The position numbers were made by a program, and so were the translations under genes. A DNA stretch of 64,000 nt from Ustilaginoidea virens (lineage: Eukaryota > Ascomycota > Sordariomycetes > Hypocreales > Clavicipitaceae): assembly GCF_000687475.1 (NCBI RefSeq), contig NC_057317.1, positions 3,162,001 through 3,226,000 on the forward strand. Reading direction: 5' to 3'. The notes below the pieces were generated by a model that was not told where the DNA came from, did no database searches, and was given only the letters and a program-made list of their open reading frames with translations. Position 1 is the first letter of the stretch. The number at the start of each line of letters is the position of its first letter. Of the stretch, positions 46,094 to 57,714 are shown piece after piece.

Positions 46094-49000
46094 ATGTCCT
46101 CAATTCTTGACTTTTCCGGATGGAGGAGTAGGTCGTCTAGCTTCTCTTCGCAGCCCAGTCCTCAGCATCCAAGTCGCGACGACGCCTCAGAAATCGGCTT
46201 TGCTCACGATGATTCCGCCCCACGATTATCGGCCTCTGTTGGCTCTCCCGCAACGACATTTCGAGAACCAATCCGGTCGTATATCCACGCCTCCGTACGA
46301 GGCCAACTTGGTATGCCTCTTCTGAACGCCCATCCTTGGCAAAGGGGGATCGCTCTAACTATGAGGAAGCACCTGTCGATAGTCAGCAAAATGCCCGCAC
46401 CGTTCGCGAGGACACAGCCGAGCTAGCCACCTATCTGCTCTCCGACGGCACGACACCGAGGCGCCCCTCGTTTCTGCAGCGAAGCAAAGCATCTGCCCAG
46501 GATCTGTTCGCATCGAATCAGGAAGGTGGCCCACGAGATGATGATGTTGCTGCTGCCTCGACAACCATACTGGAAGTATCAGAGCCCGCTTCTCCACAAG
46601 GCGACGAGGATGTCACTGCCGAAGACATTGGGCCTTCGGTGCTTTCTAATCTCATCAGAAGATCGCCTCCACAATCTGTTAAGCCTGACACTCCGATATC
46701 GCCTGATCTGCATCCAGCCGAACCGGAACGTAAACTGGAAGGAGAGGAACAAGGCCAATCAAAACGGCGAGTGGCCGAGGAGGCAATGCCAGCTACCGAA
46801 CGGACTCCTTTACTGGGCCAAGTCGTGGGGGAAGACGCAACAGCCATCGATATAGAAGGCCAACAAGCGAAGAAGCCGAATTGCTGGCTCAACGGACTCT
46901 TGGAAGGCGGCCAAAAAGCTGAAACTCACCTTGCCCATGCTGTCAAGGTCGCAGTCAACCCTCACCATTGGAACCGGAAAGCGCTGTGGGAAAACGTAGT
47001 TGTGGAACCAATCTCGTGCCTACCGGCCGTGGCTGTAGGGCTACTGCTGAATATACTCGATGCTCTATCCTACGGTGAGTCGAAAAAGGCTGGTTTGCCT
47101 GTTGCTCGCCGTCATTCATCGGCTAACTGTGTGTCAGGCATGATCTTGTTTCCCGTCGGCAAACAACTGTTCTCGCATTTAGGCTCAGCTGGCATCTCCA
47201 TCTATTACGTGAGCACAATTGTAGCCCAAGTTACATTCTCGTCTGGCAGCATCTTCAGAGGAGCTGTTGGGTCCGAGCTGGTACGTAGGTTCGAGCCCCC
47301 AGACACATCAGATGCTCAAGGGAGGCTAACGCACTCGTGTGCTCTACCCCCTTCCGCACAACAGATTGAAGTGGTTCCCTTCTTCCATAACATGGCTCAG
47401 AAAATCACGGACAATGTTGGCCAAGACAATGCAGACGCCGTCATAGCTACCACCATTACTGCGTACGCATTCAGCTCCATCATCACAGGTCTCGTCTTTT
47501 ACCTGATGGGAAAATTCAAGTTCGGCTACATGGTTGGCTTCATCCCCAGGCACATCTTAATTGGCTGCATTGGCGGCGTTGGCTGGTTTCTAGTTGCCAC
47601 AGGCTTCGAAGTCTCGGCGCGCTTGGACGGCAACCTCAAGTACAACCTGGATACACTGAACAAGTTGGTACAGGCTGATACGGTCCTTTTATGGATCTTC
47701 CCGCTTGCCTTGGCTGCTGGGTTGTTCTACGGGCAGTCCAAGATTCGATCCAAGTACTTTCTCCCGCTATTCATTCTTGCTATACCCTTACTCTTTTACG
47801 TCTTTGTGCTGTCCATCGATGCACTGGATGCGGACGACTTGAGAGACAAGGGGTGGATATTCCAGGGTCCGCCACCAGGGGAACCATGGTGGTACTTTTA
47901 CACATTATACCGTGAGCTTCGACCCCCCTCGCGACGCCGCTTGCTCGTGACTTTTGTGTGTGTTTGCACAGGCTGATGACCGTTTAGAGTTCAATCTGAT
48001 TCACTGGGACGCCATTCTAGAAGTCGTTCCCGCCATGCTGGCTCTTACTTTTTTTGGCATCCTCCATGTTCCGATCAATGTGCCCGCATTGGCTTTGAAC
48101 ACGGGCGAGGATAGTGCCGACCTCGACAAGGAGCTGAAATTGCACGGATACTCCAACATCTTGTCGGGGCTCTTGGGCAGCATCCAGAACTATCTCGTTT
48201 ACGCGAACACCGTCTTCTTTGTCCGTTCAGGTGGGGACAAGAGACTAGCTGGCTTCATTTTAGCCGCAGCCACGTTTGGTGTCATGATGATGGGGCCGTC
48301 TCTGATCGGTTTCATCCCTGTGATGATGGTTGGAACGCTCATTTTCGACCTCGGCTTTGAGCTTCTCCTGGAGGCCATTTGGCTACCTCGCAAGAAGCTC
48401 AAAGTGGCCGAGTACCTGACCGTCCTGGCCATTGTGCTGGTGATGGGCATGTACGACTTCGTTGTGGGTATCGGAGTGGGCATTCTGCTGGCGTTTGTCT
48501 CGCTGATCATCCAGACGTCGCGGGTGTCTGCGGTGCGCGGCATGTATGACGGGGGCATTGTGAGCTCAACGGTGCGCCGGAACCCAGCGCAACACCATTA
48601 CCTGGATCAAGTTGGGCAGCAAATCTACATCATGAAGCTGAATGGCTATCTCTTCTTTGGGACAATTGTCAGCGTTGAGGAGAAGATCCGTGGGCTTTTG
48701 GACGATCACGCGTTCTCGAAGAAGCCCATCAAGTTCCTCATTCTGGACCTCTGGCACGTCAGCGGCCTCGACTACTCTGCAGGCGAGGCGTTCAACACGA
48801 TAAGCCGCCTCCTCGACAAGAAGGGCGTCCTCCTTGTCTTGAGCGGCGTTGATGCTGAAAGTCAACTGGGGAGGAGTCTCCGAGCCGTAGGGCTGGGCAA
48901 TGACAAGATCAAGGTCATGATGCTCCCCAACCTCAACTCGGCGTTGGAAAGCTGCGAGAACGAGCTGCTCAAGACCCTCTACGCCGGCCAGGAAGAGCTA

Positions 49001-49624
49001 AACTCGACCAGGCGAGCTGCCACGCCTAGCTGCGACGTGCCGACAGCCGCAAACGCGTCATCGTTGTCATCGTTTGATCCGCCGTTCAACTCTCCCAGAC
49101 AGAGCCACCTTGTGGAAGCTGCACGCGAGGCCCTCACCAGCGCAAAGGTTCCCAACCCGTCAAAGTGGCAGAGCTTCAACGAGCCCCTACGGCTGATGCT
49201 CCAGATCTTCCAAGGATTGAGCGGCAAGAACGAAGATTTTTGGTTCCAGGCAACCCGCTACTTCAAAAGGATGGAGTACGCGGCGGGGACTGTGCTGTTC
49301 CGCCGCGGTGAGCCAGCAACGGGCTTCTACCTGGTTGAGCGCGGCATCGTGCGCGCCGAGTACGACCTCCCCCAGGGATGGCTCTGCGAAAGCATCGTGG
49401 CAGGCACAACATGCGGCGAGCTGCCGTTCTTTTCGGAGACGGAGCGCACGGCAAATGCCCTGGTAGAAAGGGATTGCGTGGTGTGGCTGATGGATTGCGA
49501 GTCGTGGAAGAAGCTGCAAAAGGACCAACCCGAGGTGGCCAGAGAGTTGTTGAGGATATCGCTCAAACTGACGAGTGAGCGGATGAGCTCCATTACGTCG
49601 TATATTCTGACCACGGCGGGATAA
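46094..49624 (+). CDS. VSB1: Vsb1-like SLC26-family vacuolar transporter with STAS and cNMP-binding-type domains
   Basis: Exons 46094-46310, 46370-47074, 47138-47280, 47365-47911 and 47988-49624; 1082 residues. Yeast Vsb1 (YGR125W), with the same architecture, is linked to vacuolar storage of basic amino acids; substrate here is inferred. Order: disordered Ser/Pro N-terminus (1-~225), about a dozen membrane segments (PISCLPAVAVGLLLNILDALSYG first), a STAS domain (about 745-890) and a cyclic-nucleotide-binding-like domain (about 960-1060, GTVLFRRGEPATGFYLVERGIV, GELPFFSETERTANALV). The last splice uses the second AG (CGTTTAG), joining TLY to QFNLIHW; the nearer CACAG is out of phase. Introns 2 and 3 (63 and 84 nt) are stop-free and multiples of three. 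Intron 1 (59 nt, AAG acceptor after CTAAC) is the least certain join. Binding of cAMP is not assumed. Confidence 0.88.
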
Positions 49625-49716
49625 GGACATGTATGTACGTGCGGGTAGTCGAGCTTGGTCTGTGTTTGTGTGGATTTGGGACAATGTATAGCCTGCAATT
49701 TGTGCTTCGAGATCAG

Positions 49717-49720
<4 letters not shown>

Positions 49721-49756
<36 letters not shown>
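49721..49756. repeat. G36 homopolymer
   Basis: Uninterrupted run of 36 guanines about 100 bp downstream of the Vsb1-like stop codon; the longest homopolymer in the window. Confidence 0.92.
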
Positions 49757-49758
<2 letters not shown>

Positions 49759-49870
49759 TCTGATGATTTTAGCGACTGACGTAGGTCACCATATACGGAT
49801 CAGCATATACGGATCAGACTGTGCAAGGCGATGGGCGGTGCATATCCATTACTAGCCTGATTAGCATTAT

Positions 49871-49894
49871 CTTCTTCTTCTTCTTCTTCTTCTT
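49871..49894. repeat. Trinucleotide array, 8 x CTT
   Basis: Perfect 24-bp array in intergenic DNA. Confidence 0.9.
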
Positions 49895-50335
49895 GCCATT
49901 CTGCAGCTCTTGGCTTGGGCAGTGATGCGCTAGATATGCATCGACGGAGATGTTGCATTCTGGGTTGAAGAGGCTCCCGAAAGCGGCGCTTACACGCACA
50001 AACGTCGGTGCTCCAACGTCTCGACAGACCATAGTCGCGCAAAATGGACCAGAAGAGAAACAAGTAGAATATGATGTGGCAAGTCCTGACCCGAAACATG
50101 TCGAGTTGCGTCATTGTCCTGCACGGAGTACCGAGGCAGACACCAGACACCTCTTGCCCTTGGCTCCACTTTTTTGACTCGCATCATCTCCATCCATCGT
50201 TGCTGGCTTGACAAACTCGCCACTTTGCAACAACACCTTCAACAATAAGACAAACGACCGCATATCCTGAAGAGAGAGAGAGGGGAAGGGGAAAAAAAAA
50301 TATAAAAAAATATAAAAAAAAAAGAAAGATGCAGG

Positions 50336-51478
50336 ATGCCACAAAGCATCCGCTCCATCCTGGGTAAAACCCGCGTGGCCAAGGCCAAACCCGCGGCCCA
50401 ACGCACCGCGTCGTCCGCGCACCGCGGGACCAAGCCGCAGAGCAGGCGAAGCGCACGGCACGACGCCCTGTTCCCGGACAAGTTGGAGGACCTGGGCGGC
50501 GCGCCCGTGCTGACGGAGCGCGAGGAACTCACCCTGCGAGACGTCGTCCAGGCCATGCGGTACATCCGGTCGCGCATGTTCTCCGCCGTGCCCGAGACGG
50601 GCCTCACGTCGACGCGAAGGGCCGAGATGCTCCGGCGCAGGGCGTCGATGCCGCCGGTAGTCGCGGCGAGCCACGTGCAGGCCGTGCTGGGCGGCACGGC
50701 GCCCGCGCGGGTGGAAAGAGAAATCGCCGAGCTGGTGGGCAGGGGCGTCCTGCGGAGGGTGAGGGTGGCCAGGCGAGGAGGCGCGGGGGAAGCGCTCGTC
50801 GAGACGCGCGACCTGGAGGGCATGCTCGGCCGGGCGCGAGACGGCGGCGGGCTGTCTGCCGGGGCGAGGGACGCCTTCCTCGACCACCTGCGGCGCAACC
50901 CGACGGCGCAGACGGTCGGCTGGGCGGACGGCCTGACGCGCGACCAGGTGGACGAGCTCGTCAGGGCGGGCTTCCTGACGAGCGCTGGCAGCACGACGCC
51001 CGCGCCGGGGCCGAGCGCGCTGAGCGCGCTGAGCGCGCGCCCGGAGGACCGCACGACCTTGACGTCGATCCAGCACGTCTCGCGGTTCGCGTCGGGGACG
51101 GCCTCGGCCGTCGGCGGCCGAAACGCCGTCCACCTCGCGGGCGGAGGGGGCGGCAGCGCTGTTTTTTCGGCGGCGCACGGGAGGCCGGAGAGCTCCTCCA
51201 GCTGCAGGGTCGCCGTCCCCGGCCACGGGCGCCATCTCAAGCTGGCGGACGGGGCCGCGGACTGGATCCGGGACGTCCTGGGCAAGACGGCCTGGGGCGA
51301 GGGCCCGGAGTCCTGGCTGAAGGAGCGGTTCGAGGGCAACGGGCTGCGCGGGACGAGGTGGAGGGACTTTTGCGGCCTGGAATGGGAGTGGCTGCTGGGC
51401 CAGGCGGTCGGCCTGGGCGTTGTAGAGGTTTTCGACACGGGCAGCGTCGGACGGGGGGTCAGGGCGCTGGGAGGGTGA
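50336..51478 (+). CDS. STK19-like winged-helix protein
   Basis: Single exon, 380 residues, about 70% GC. An Arg/Ser-rich N-terminus precedes the conserved part: LTLRDVVQAMRYIRSRMF, SMPPVVAASHVQAVLGG, ARVEREIAELVGRGVLRRVRV and LVETRDLEGML, a pattern of repeated winged-helix units seen in the STK19 family. Later blocks (WADGLTRDQVDELVRAGFLTS, VPGHGRHLKLADGAADWIRDVL, EWEWLLGQAVGLGVVEVFDTGSVGRGVRAL) look like further winged helices. Despite its name the human protein is a DNA-binding factor in transcription-coupled repair, and no kinase motif is visible here. Low-complexity Gly/Ser/Ala linkers separate the blocks. Long antisense frames come from GC bias. Identification is by pattern recall; moderately sure. 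Confidence 0.75.
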   Translation: MPQSIRSILGKTRVAKAKPAAQRTASSAHRGTKPQSRRSARHDALFPDKLEDLGGAPVLTEREELTLRDVVQAMRYIRSRMFSAVPETGLTSTRRAEMLRRRASMPPVVAASHVQAVLGGTAPARVEREIAELVGRGVLRRVRVARRGGAGEALVETRDLEGMLGRARDGGGLSAGARDAFLDHLRRNPTAQTVGWADGLTRDQVDELVRAGFLTSAGSTTPAPGPSALSALSARPEDRTTLTSIQHVSRFASGTASAVGGRNAVHLAGGGGGSAVFSAAHGRPESSSSCRVAVPGHGRHLKLADGAADWIRDVLGKTAWGEGPESWLKERFEGNGLRGTRWRDFCGLEWEWLLGQAVGLGVVEVFDTGSVGRGVRALGG

Positions 51479-52170
51479 TTTTGCCAACGGGGGGAACAAA
51501 ACCAGCAAGGATCTCGGGGATATTTATGCCAAAAAAAAAAAAAAAAACATGTATATCAAAAGCCAAGCTGGCGTGAAACATGCGTGAATGTGTGGTAAAG
51601 AGTCGCGACTCTTGACTTTACGCCAGACGACGCGATGCGTCATGGCAATGGGCCCCGGAGTTTCTACAACAGCGCTCTAGGTTGGCAAGGCTGGAAAGGC
51701 GAGGAGGCTCTTGCATATACTACAAAGGGACGACGACGACAACGAAGAGGCAGAATGAAGCAGAAAGACTAGTCAGTCATCTTGATGCATGGCCTTCGTG
51801 TCTGCGTCTTGCTTGCGCCCGTCACGACGCACGGCGTATTCTGCACCCCTGTCATGGAAACATACACGGTGGAGCGTTTGTTGGTTATAATGCAGGGCTT
51901 TCCCCCCTTTTCTTTTTTTTTTTTTACCTTTTATTTTTTTCTTTTTTTTCATCGAGTGCGCCAAATCCACAGGTACAACAAACAAGTCGGCAGATGGCCA
52001 CGCGACCGCGAAACCAAACGTCTCCATCCATCTCGGTCGGCTTTGTCTTGCACGCCGAAACGGCGCGTCAACCTCGGCCACCGGGGGGCGACGATGGGCC
52101 ATGGCCCCCGGGTACGACGTAGGCTCGACAGATATGACGTGCCTGATGGCTGAGCCGGACTGCTAGCTAG

Positions 52171-52208
52171 GCTGCTAGGCTGCTGGGCTGCTGGGCTGCT
52201 GGGCTGCT
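52171..52208. repeat. Tandem repeat of 9 bp (GCTGCTGGG)
   Basis: About four copies, the first carrying CTA in place of CTG. Confidence 0.8.
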
Positions 52209-53195
52209 CGCCGGTGGGTTGTGCGAGTTCGTGCAGCCGAATTGTCGCCTGAAGCTGCCGAGTCTCGCTACGTAGGGCTCGCCCGGCTTGTCGACGGGCG
52301 ACTGCTCCTTCAGCTCCTTCATCTTGCGGGTCCGACACCCAACAAAAGTTTGCAATTTGCAAACCCGTTGCGGAACCTTGCCGCTGCAGGTACCGTAATC
52401 ACCAGGGGGGGTAAATGAAAAACAAGTCATGCATGGGTTGTCGTCGTCGAGGCGTGGCCTAGCTTGGGTCCGCTGGTCGTTATTGGCTCCTCCTGGGTAG
52501 TATTGAGTAGTAGTGGCTGTTTCCCCAGGCGCACTGGCCAAGAGGAAGGAAAGCTTGAAAGGCAAATCCATCCCACCCCATCCCATCCCTTGGGATGAGC
52601 CCAACGGAAATGGCCACGCGCACGATTAGGGGAGCCCGCCCTGGCCGTGAGTCATCCCAGTCAGTCTCCGCAGTCAAGTCATTCTCCGATCCAGGTCCAC
52701 CAAGGTGGGCTGCGGCTGCGCGGCCTGTGGAGAATTCGATAGTTTGGTCCTCGGAACGGAGTGTTGCCCGTCGCGTCTCGGGCCTGTGCTGTAGGCGTAG
52801 GCATGTTGCTCAAATGGCTGTTGGGCAACCAACCGCCCGGCCTACCGAGGCCTTTGCTGTGGCCCGACATTGGTGCGGAATGAGGCGTGTTTGCGCGCGC
52901 GCTCGCCATCATTGGAGCACTCTGTAGTCGCGAATCGCGAATCGCGAGTCCGCAGTCCGCAGTCCGTAAGCTGTAGTCTGTCGTCGGCAATCTGTCATTT
53001 CTTGTTGGCTCGAGGGAGATTGTGTGATTTCAGGCTGAAATGGCCCTTGGGCCTGGGCGCCAAGAGCGGAGCACAAACCGGAATCAAGATTGCCAAGCCA
53101 AGCAAACAAGCTGGATGCGCCACCGTGGGGGGAGGACAGTTGACGGCAACTGCTACCTGCCTACCTAGGTAGGTACCTAGGTACTTGGGTGCCTC

Positions 53196-53250
53196 AGGTG
53201 CCCATGTACTAGGTGCCCATGTACTAGGTGCCTACATACTAGGTGCCTAC
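53196..53250. repeat. Tandem repeat of 15 bp (AGGTGCCCATGTACT)
   Basis: Two perfect copies, a third with changes and a partial fourth, embedded in the TACCTA/TAGGTA cluster. Confidence 0.85.
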
Positions 53251-53552
53251 CTTATGTACTGGGCACCTAAGGCAGGTACGTGAGTGGTGGACCCCCTCGG
53301 CCAACCAATGAGGGCCGCGCAGCCGAGGCCGAGGCTGAAACGCCGAAAGCCAATTTTCGGCCACGACGCCAACTGGCAACTTGGGCCAGGCCAACTCGAG
53401 CTTTTGCAGAAAAGTCGCGGGCGTGGCCGCCAAGGCCCAGATTGTCCTCTCGAATGTTGAAACAGTTTCGCCTTCGCTTTCGCTTTTCGAACTCGTGGAT
53501 TTTCTCGACCGCGGCGCACCGACCAGGGGCGACCGCCATTGTCGCCAGAGGG

Positions 53553-53582
53553 GGCAACGGCAACGGCAACGGTAACGGTAAC
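53553..53582. repeat. Hexanucleotide array GGCAAC/GGTAAC
   Basis: Three GGCAAC copies then two GGTAAC copies: a variant that differs by one C-to-T change per unit. Confidence 0.88.
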
Positions 53583-55770
53583 GTTTGTGTTTTCACCGGG
53601 GAGCAAACTCGATCGCATCGCCCATCATCACTGGCCGTCAGCGTCAGGTTCGTCACACGACAGCAAAACGTCGCCTTCGGAAGCACCACTGCAGATTCCG
53701 AAACGGTTGGCGTCTCGACGGTGTGATGCTGAGGCATTCGGCTACATTCGTGCAGCGTCGGCAGCAGGCAAGTTGGACGAGATTCTCTCTCCTACGCTTG
53801 CCGGCACCAAAGGCCAACCAACAACAGGAAAGCCTGCATGTAAAGGGGAACCAAAAAAAGGGGGGAAAAAGGGAAAAAATGAGGAGGAAAAAAAGGGGGG
53901 GGGGGGGGGAGGGACGTTGACATGCAGGCACTTGCAGCTGAACTCGCCAATCGTCCAGCCAAGAGCAGCCAAAGCCAACAACACCAGACTCCCTTGGGAT
54001 TCGCCATGCCACTTTTCTCCTTGGTCGTCATTTGCCCATTCCTTCTGAGCTGGCGCGGTTCCGTGATCCGTTCCAGCATCACACCAGGATGTGGCTACTG
54101 ACTACTACCAAATGTCTCGCTTTAGTTTCTTAACTGACGTAAGCGCACTCAATCTGGTTTAGCATCAGTTGGGGTACGCCGGCATTTCCTGCCCGTCAAA
54201 AATGCTCCTGCCGTATGCCGGCACGAACACGCATATGCCGCATATGCCGCATGGAGTCTGGTCGGTTAGGTAACTACTCCGGTACGTAGGTAGGGAAGGC
54301 GCAGCCGTCTTTGACCTAAGCCAGGCTACGTACTCCGGTACATGTATGTAGCCTTGGCAATCAACCAACCCCTCAGCTGAGCTGGAGCTGTCTGGTGCAA
54401 ATACTATGTATTCTCGAGGCAGTCTTGCACGCCCTTTCTGTAGTTTTCCTCTTCTTCTTCTTCTTCTCCTCCGGATTATTGATTTTTTTTTCGGGCCATT
54501 CTGGTCTAGTCTGCCCGTCTTTGGGAATCTATTTGCTCTGTTCGCTGGCCCCGTCGCTAAGCTGACGCTATGGCCATGACGACAAGGGTTGATGTTGATA
54601 GACCCTGCATAAAAGCAGCTATCAATACTCCGTAGTCGGTTCTCAGGCCCAATTAAAGACATAATGTACTCGCATTTTCTTCTTGGTGAATGGGGTCAAG
54701 GTGTCAAGTACCGGCAGCCAGGGCTGCTGCTACCGACTATGACGCTATTTCATCATTGGCAATTTTTGGCGGATACATGTGCTCCCCCCCCTGCCTTGCA
54801 GAGTTGACGTTGACGGCTCAAACGTCGCCATAGGAACTCTCTCTGGAGTACGGAGTACTCGGTACAAGTCGTGCCAATATCTAGATCGAAGCTGCTGCAC
54901 AGACTGCACGGGCCACCCTTTTCACCCGCTCATCACGGCACTCGTAACACTCGTGCATTTGCGTTCGGCACCGATGGAGCAAGGTCCAAGACAGCACAAG
55001 TCGAATAAATTTGCACTTTACGTACCGGAAATGGTTCTCTGTTATCTGAGCTCTCGGTCCAACCGATAGATTGCATCAATTGAGTCATGAGAACAACTGG
55101 AAGGAAACAAAGACTCTGCTGCATACCAGGTACCTACACCCAAGGTAAGATTCAAAACAGGTACCTGGTACAGAGAACCGCGGTACGTACCCGGCTGGCC
55201 ACCGCGTATAATTTTCGTGGGCAGGAGCGTTTCTGTTTTAGGCTTAAGCCCTGCCGGGTCTAAAACAGGGTCCATGCTCCATGTGGGTGGGTCCTCCGGG
55301 AGGGGGGGGATGGAGGGGATCATCAAGTGGCTGTGGCTGTCGAGCAAGGGGTACGGAGTATGGATCCTGGAAGCCAACAGGTATACGGAGAATACGGAGT
55401 AGCCAACGGTGGTTGTCTGCCATGGATCCCACTCCTCGTCCACGCCCGCTAAATGAGCTTAATTGATGGTAATTACGGCAAAGCTCGCGCCGTCCAATAA
55501 GTAAATACATGGCACCACCAGCCTCTGGCCCGACGGCGGGAAGGTGCGGCGCCCCGGCATGATTTGTTTCCTCAGTGACTGGCTGCATAGGTTCCCGACT
55601 CTGCTGCAGGAATGGGGCGAATGGGGCTCGATTGGTGATTCCATCGAGATTTGGGCCCCAGGGTTTCTTTGCGCGAGGCACGGGGAGAGTTGCAGTGGCC
55701 CATACCCAGTTTGTCTGTTATCTCCGGAGAATAAGGGAGAATAAGGCTCGCTTGACCAACCAACGACTTG

Positions 55771-55804
55771 TGCGTGTGCGTGTGCGTGTGCGTGTGCGTG
55801 TGCG
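55771..55804. repeat. Hexanucleotide array TGCGTG
   Basis: Five full copies plus a partial one, alternating purine-pyrimidine sequence of the kind that can adopt Z-DNA. Confidence 0.9.
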
Positions 55805-57714
55805 GACACAGCCAGCAGACACACGGCAGGCACAGGAGACACGGCAGACAATAGCCGGGCGAGTGCTCTGTGCCATGAGCTTATTGGTGTCTAATCTTGT
55901 CGCACTGTGCTGTCTTGAGCCATATGTTATGTTACCAACTGGCCATTTTGTTCATCCGACCTACCAAGGTCAAAATACCACCTGTTAGTGCTCTCCCTCC
56001 CTGGCTTCCCTCGCTGTCTGTTGTAGCCTGTCTGGTACTTGGCCCATTGACATGTTTCTCCGTATGTACTGGCCTATTGACACGTTACTCCGTATGCACA
56101 TGTGCCTTCTTTCCCTTGCGTCAATGGGCTGTCGCAGGCGAGGGACGCCATCGCCATCCCGTCAACTCAACCCCCCTGATTTTGCCGTTGCCTATGTGAT
56201 GTGGTCTTTTTTGAAGCCTTTCCGTCCGTCATCGGCAGGGACAGAGAAAAACTACCGAGTACGGATCCGTACAAACTACGGACAAAGTTCGTCAGAGAAA
56301 GACGCAAGGAAAGAAACAAGAAAGAAAACAGGCAAACAGGTCCACTTTTTTTTACCTTTTTTTTTTTTCCCCCCCCTTCAGCATCTCAGTCCCCGACTCC
56401 CCCGTGCCGAATTCCCCCCCCCCCCCCCCCCCTCCCCCCTCCCCCCCGAATCTGGCTTGACCTCGATGGGCAGTGGAGAGACAGGGGATTTTAACCTGGA
56501 GGCTGGCACCACTTTCCGTCCCAAATCCATTGCCCGTCCCGTTCGTGGCCCATCCAGAATCCATCAATTGCCATCCATCTCCTCCCTCCCTCTTGTTCGC
56601 TCAGTCCAGTCGGCTCCTCCTCGCTCAACCTTCTTGTCCTCGTTTCTCCCACTTTTCCAAAAATATTCTTCCCCCCGCTGCCTTTTCCAGCCTTGGACAC
56701 ACCGACATCACTCGCTCATTCTCACGGTACTGCATATTGCGCTGCACTGCACTGCACTGACGGCAGGGGACATAAAGCAACATTGAACGAAGCTGCAGAA
56801 AGGCCTCGTCCTGTCGTACTTGGGAACAGGCCCCCCCCCCCGAACAGCCCTCCCGAACATTGAGCCCTCCCGAACAGCCCCCCCCCCCCCCCACTGACCT
56901 GACCGCTCGCTGTTCCGCCAACCTCGCTCGACCTGTCTTGTCGCCGCGCTCAACCCGTGCCGGGAAAAGACACCTGTTTAGTGCTCTCATCTCGCTGCTT
57001 CTTCACGTCATAGTCGAGTGATTCCGCGCTCTCTCAAGCTTACATCCCGCCTTTGGTTCGCTTCTTTTGTTTCTCATATACACGGTTGTCTTCTTCTTTT
57101 TGCAGCTTTACGTGTGAGAGGTACTTGGACTTTCCTTGATTTCAAGGTCCCCGTTTCAAGGGCTATTTCGGTATTCCCTCTCCCCTCCCTCCCCTCTCCC
57201 CCCCCCTGCTGCAACCCTTTTTTGGGTTCCGGAATGTTGCCTGGACTTTGGCCTTTGCCGTCGATTCACAATCACTTGCTGTGATTTGATTTCTTCTTCC
57301 CCCGCGACTTACGTGCGGTGCCTTTGCTTGGTACGCCGAGTTGCACCGGCCCCTCCGACCGCCTCCGGCTGTGAATAATGGCAAACTTCTAACACTGGGA
57401 GTAGTAGGTCTGGTCAAACACACACGTCGAAGCAGTCTGCAATAGGCTTCTCAGCCCCGATTTTCACTTTCAAGAACAATACATGCCACAAAGACACCTT
57501 CTCCCCTCCATGCCCAACGCGGTACAATCCGCTCTATTCAATTGAGAGTCACGACGCCTCATCATACGAGCAGAATTCCTTGTGCCACTTGCGCCAGTGC
57601 ATGGATGCAGCAGGGATTGTGTGTTTGATGTCTTAGCTTTGGGGCTGCTGTTGACCCAGCCACCTTCACTCTCGGGCATCAGGTCATTCAACTTCCATCC
57701 TCTCCGTTTCTGCA

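Larger units (their letters stand above)
49625..50335. other. Intergenic region, Vsb1-like gene to STK19-like gene
   Basis: Contains the G36 run and a (CTT)8 array, then the probable promoter and A-rich leader (50285-50328) of the next gene. No gene seen. Confidence 0.6.
51479..57714. other. Gene-poor region, about 6.2 kb
   Basis: No reading frame with a recognisable product. Contents: T-runs near 51910-51950, tandem repeats (52171, 53196, 53553, 55771), a G-run near 53897-53910, a dense TACCTA/TAGGTA cluster (53158-53280), five exact TACGGAGTA motifs (54626, 54849, 55352, 55393, 56086), C-runs (56414-56448, 56879-56892), and the CT-rich leader and promoter of the kinesin gene (57170-57714). 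Confidence 0.6.

Noticed and set aside
47281..47300. GGTTCGAGCCC resembling a tRNA B box
   Set aside because: It lies in an intron of the Vsb1-like gene, starts at the splice donor, and no A box or cloverleaf can be formed around it.
50111..51508. 465- and 399-codon open frames antisense to the STK19-like gene
   Set aside because: About 70% GC sequence keeps several frames open; these are Arg/Pro-rich without a family, while the sense frame has winged-helix patterns.
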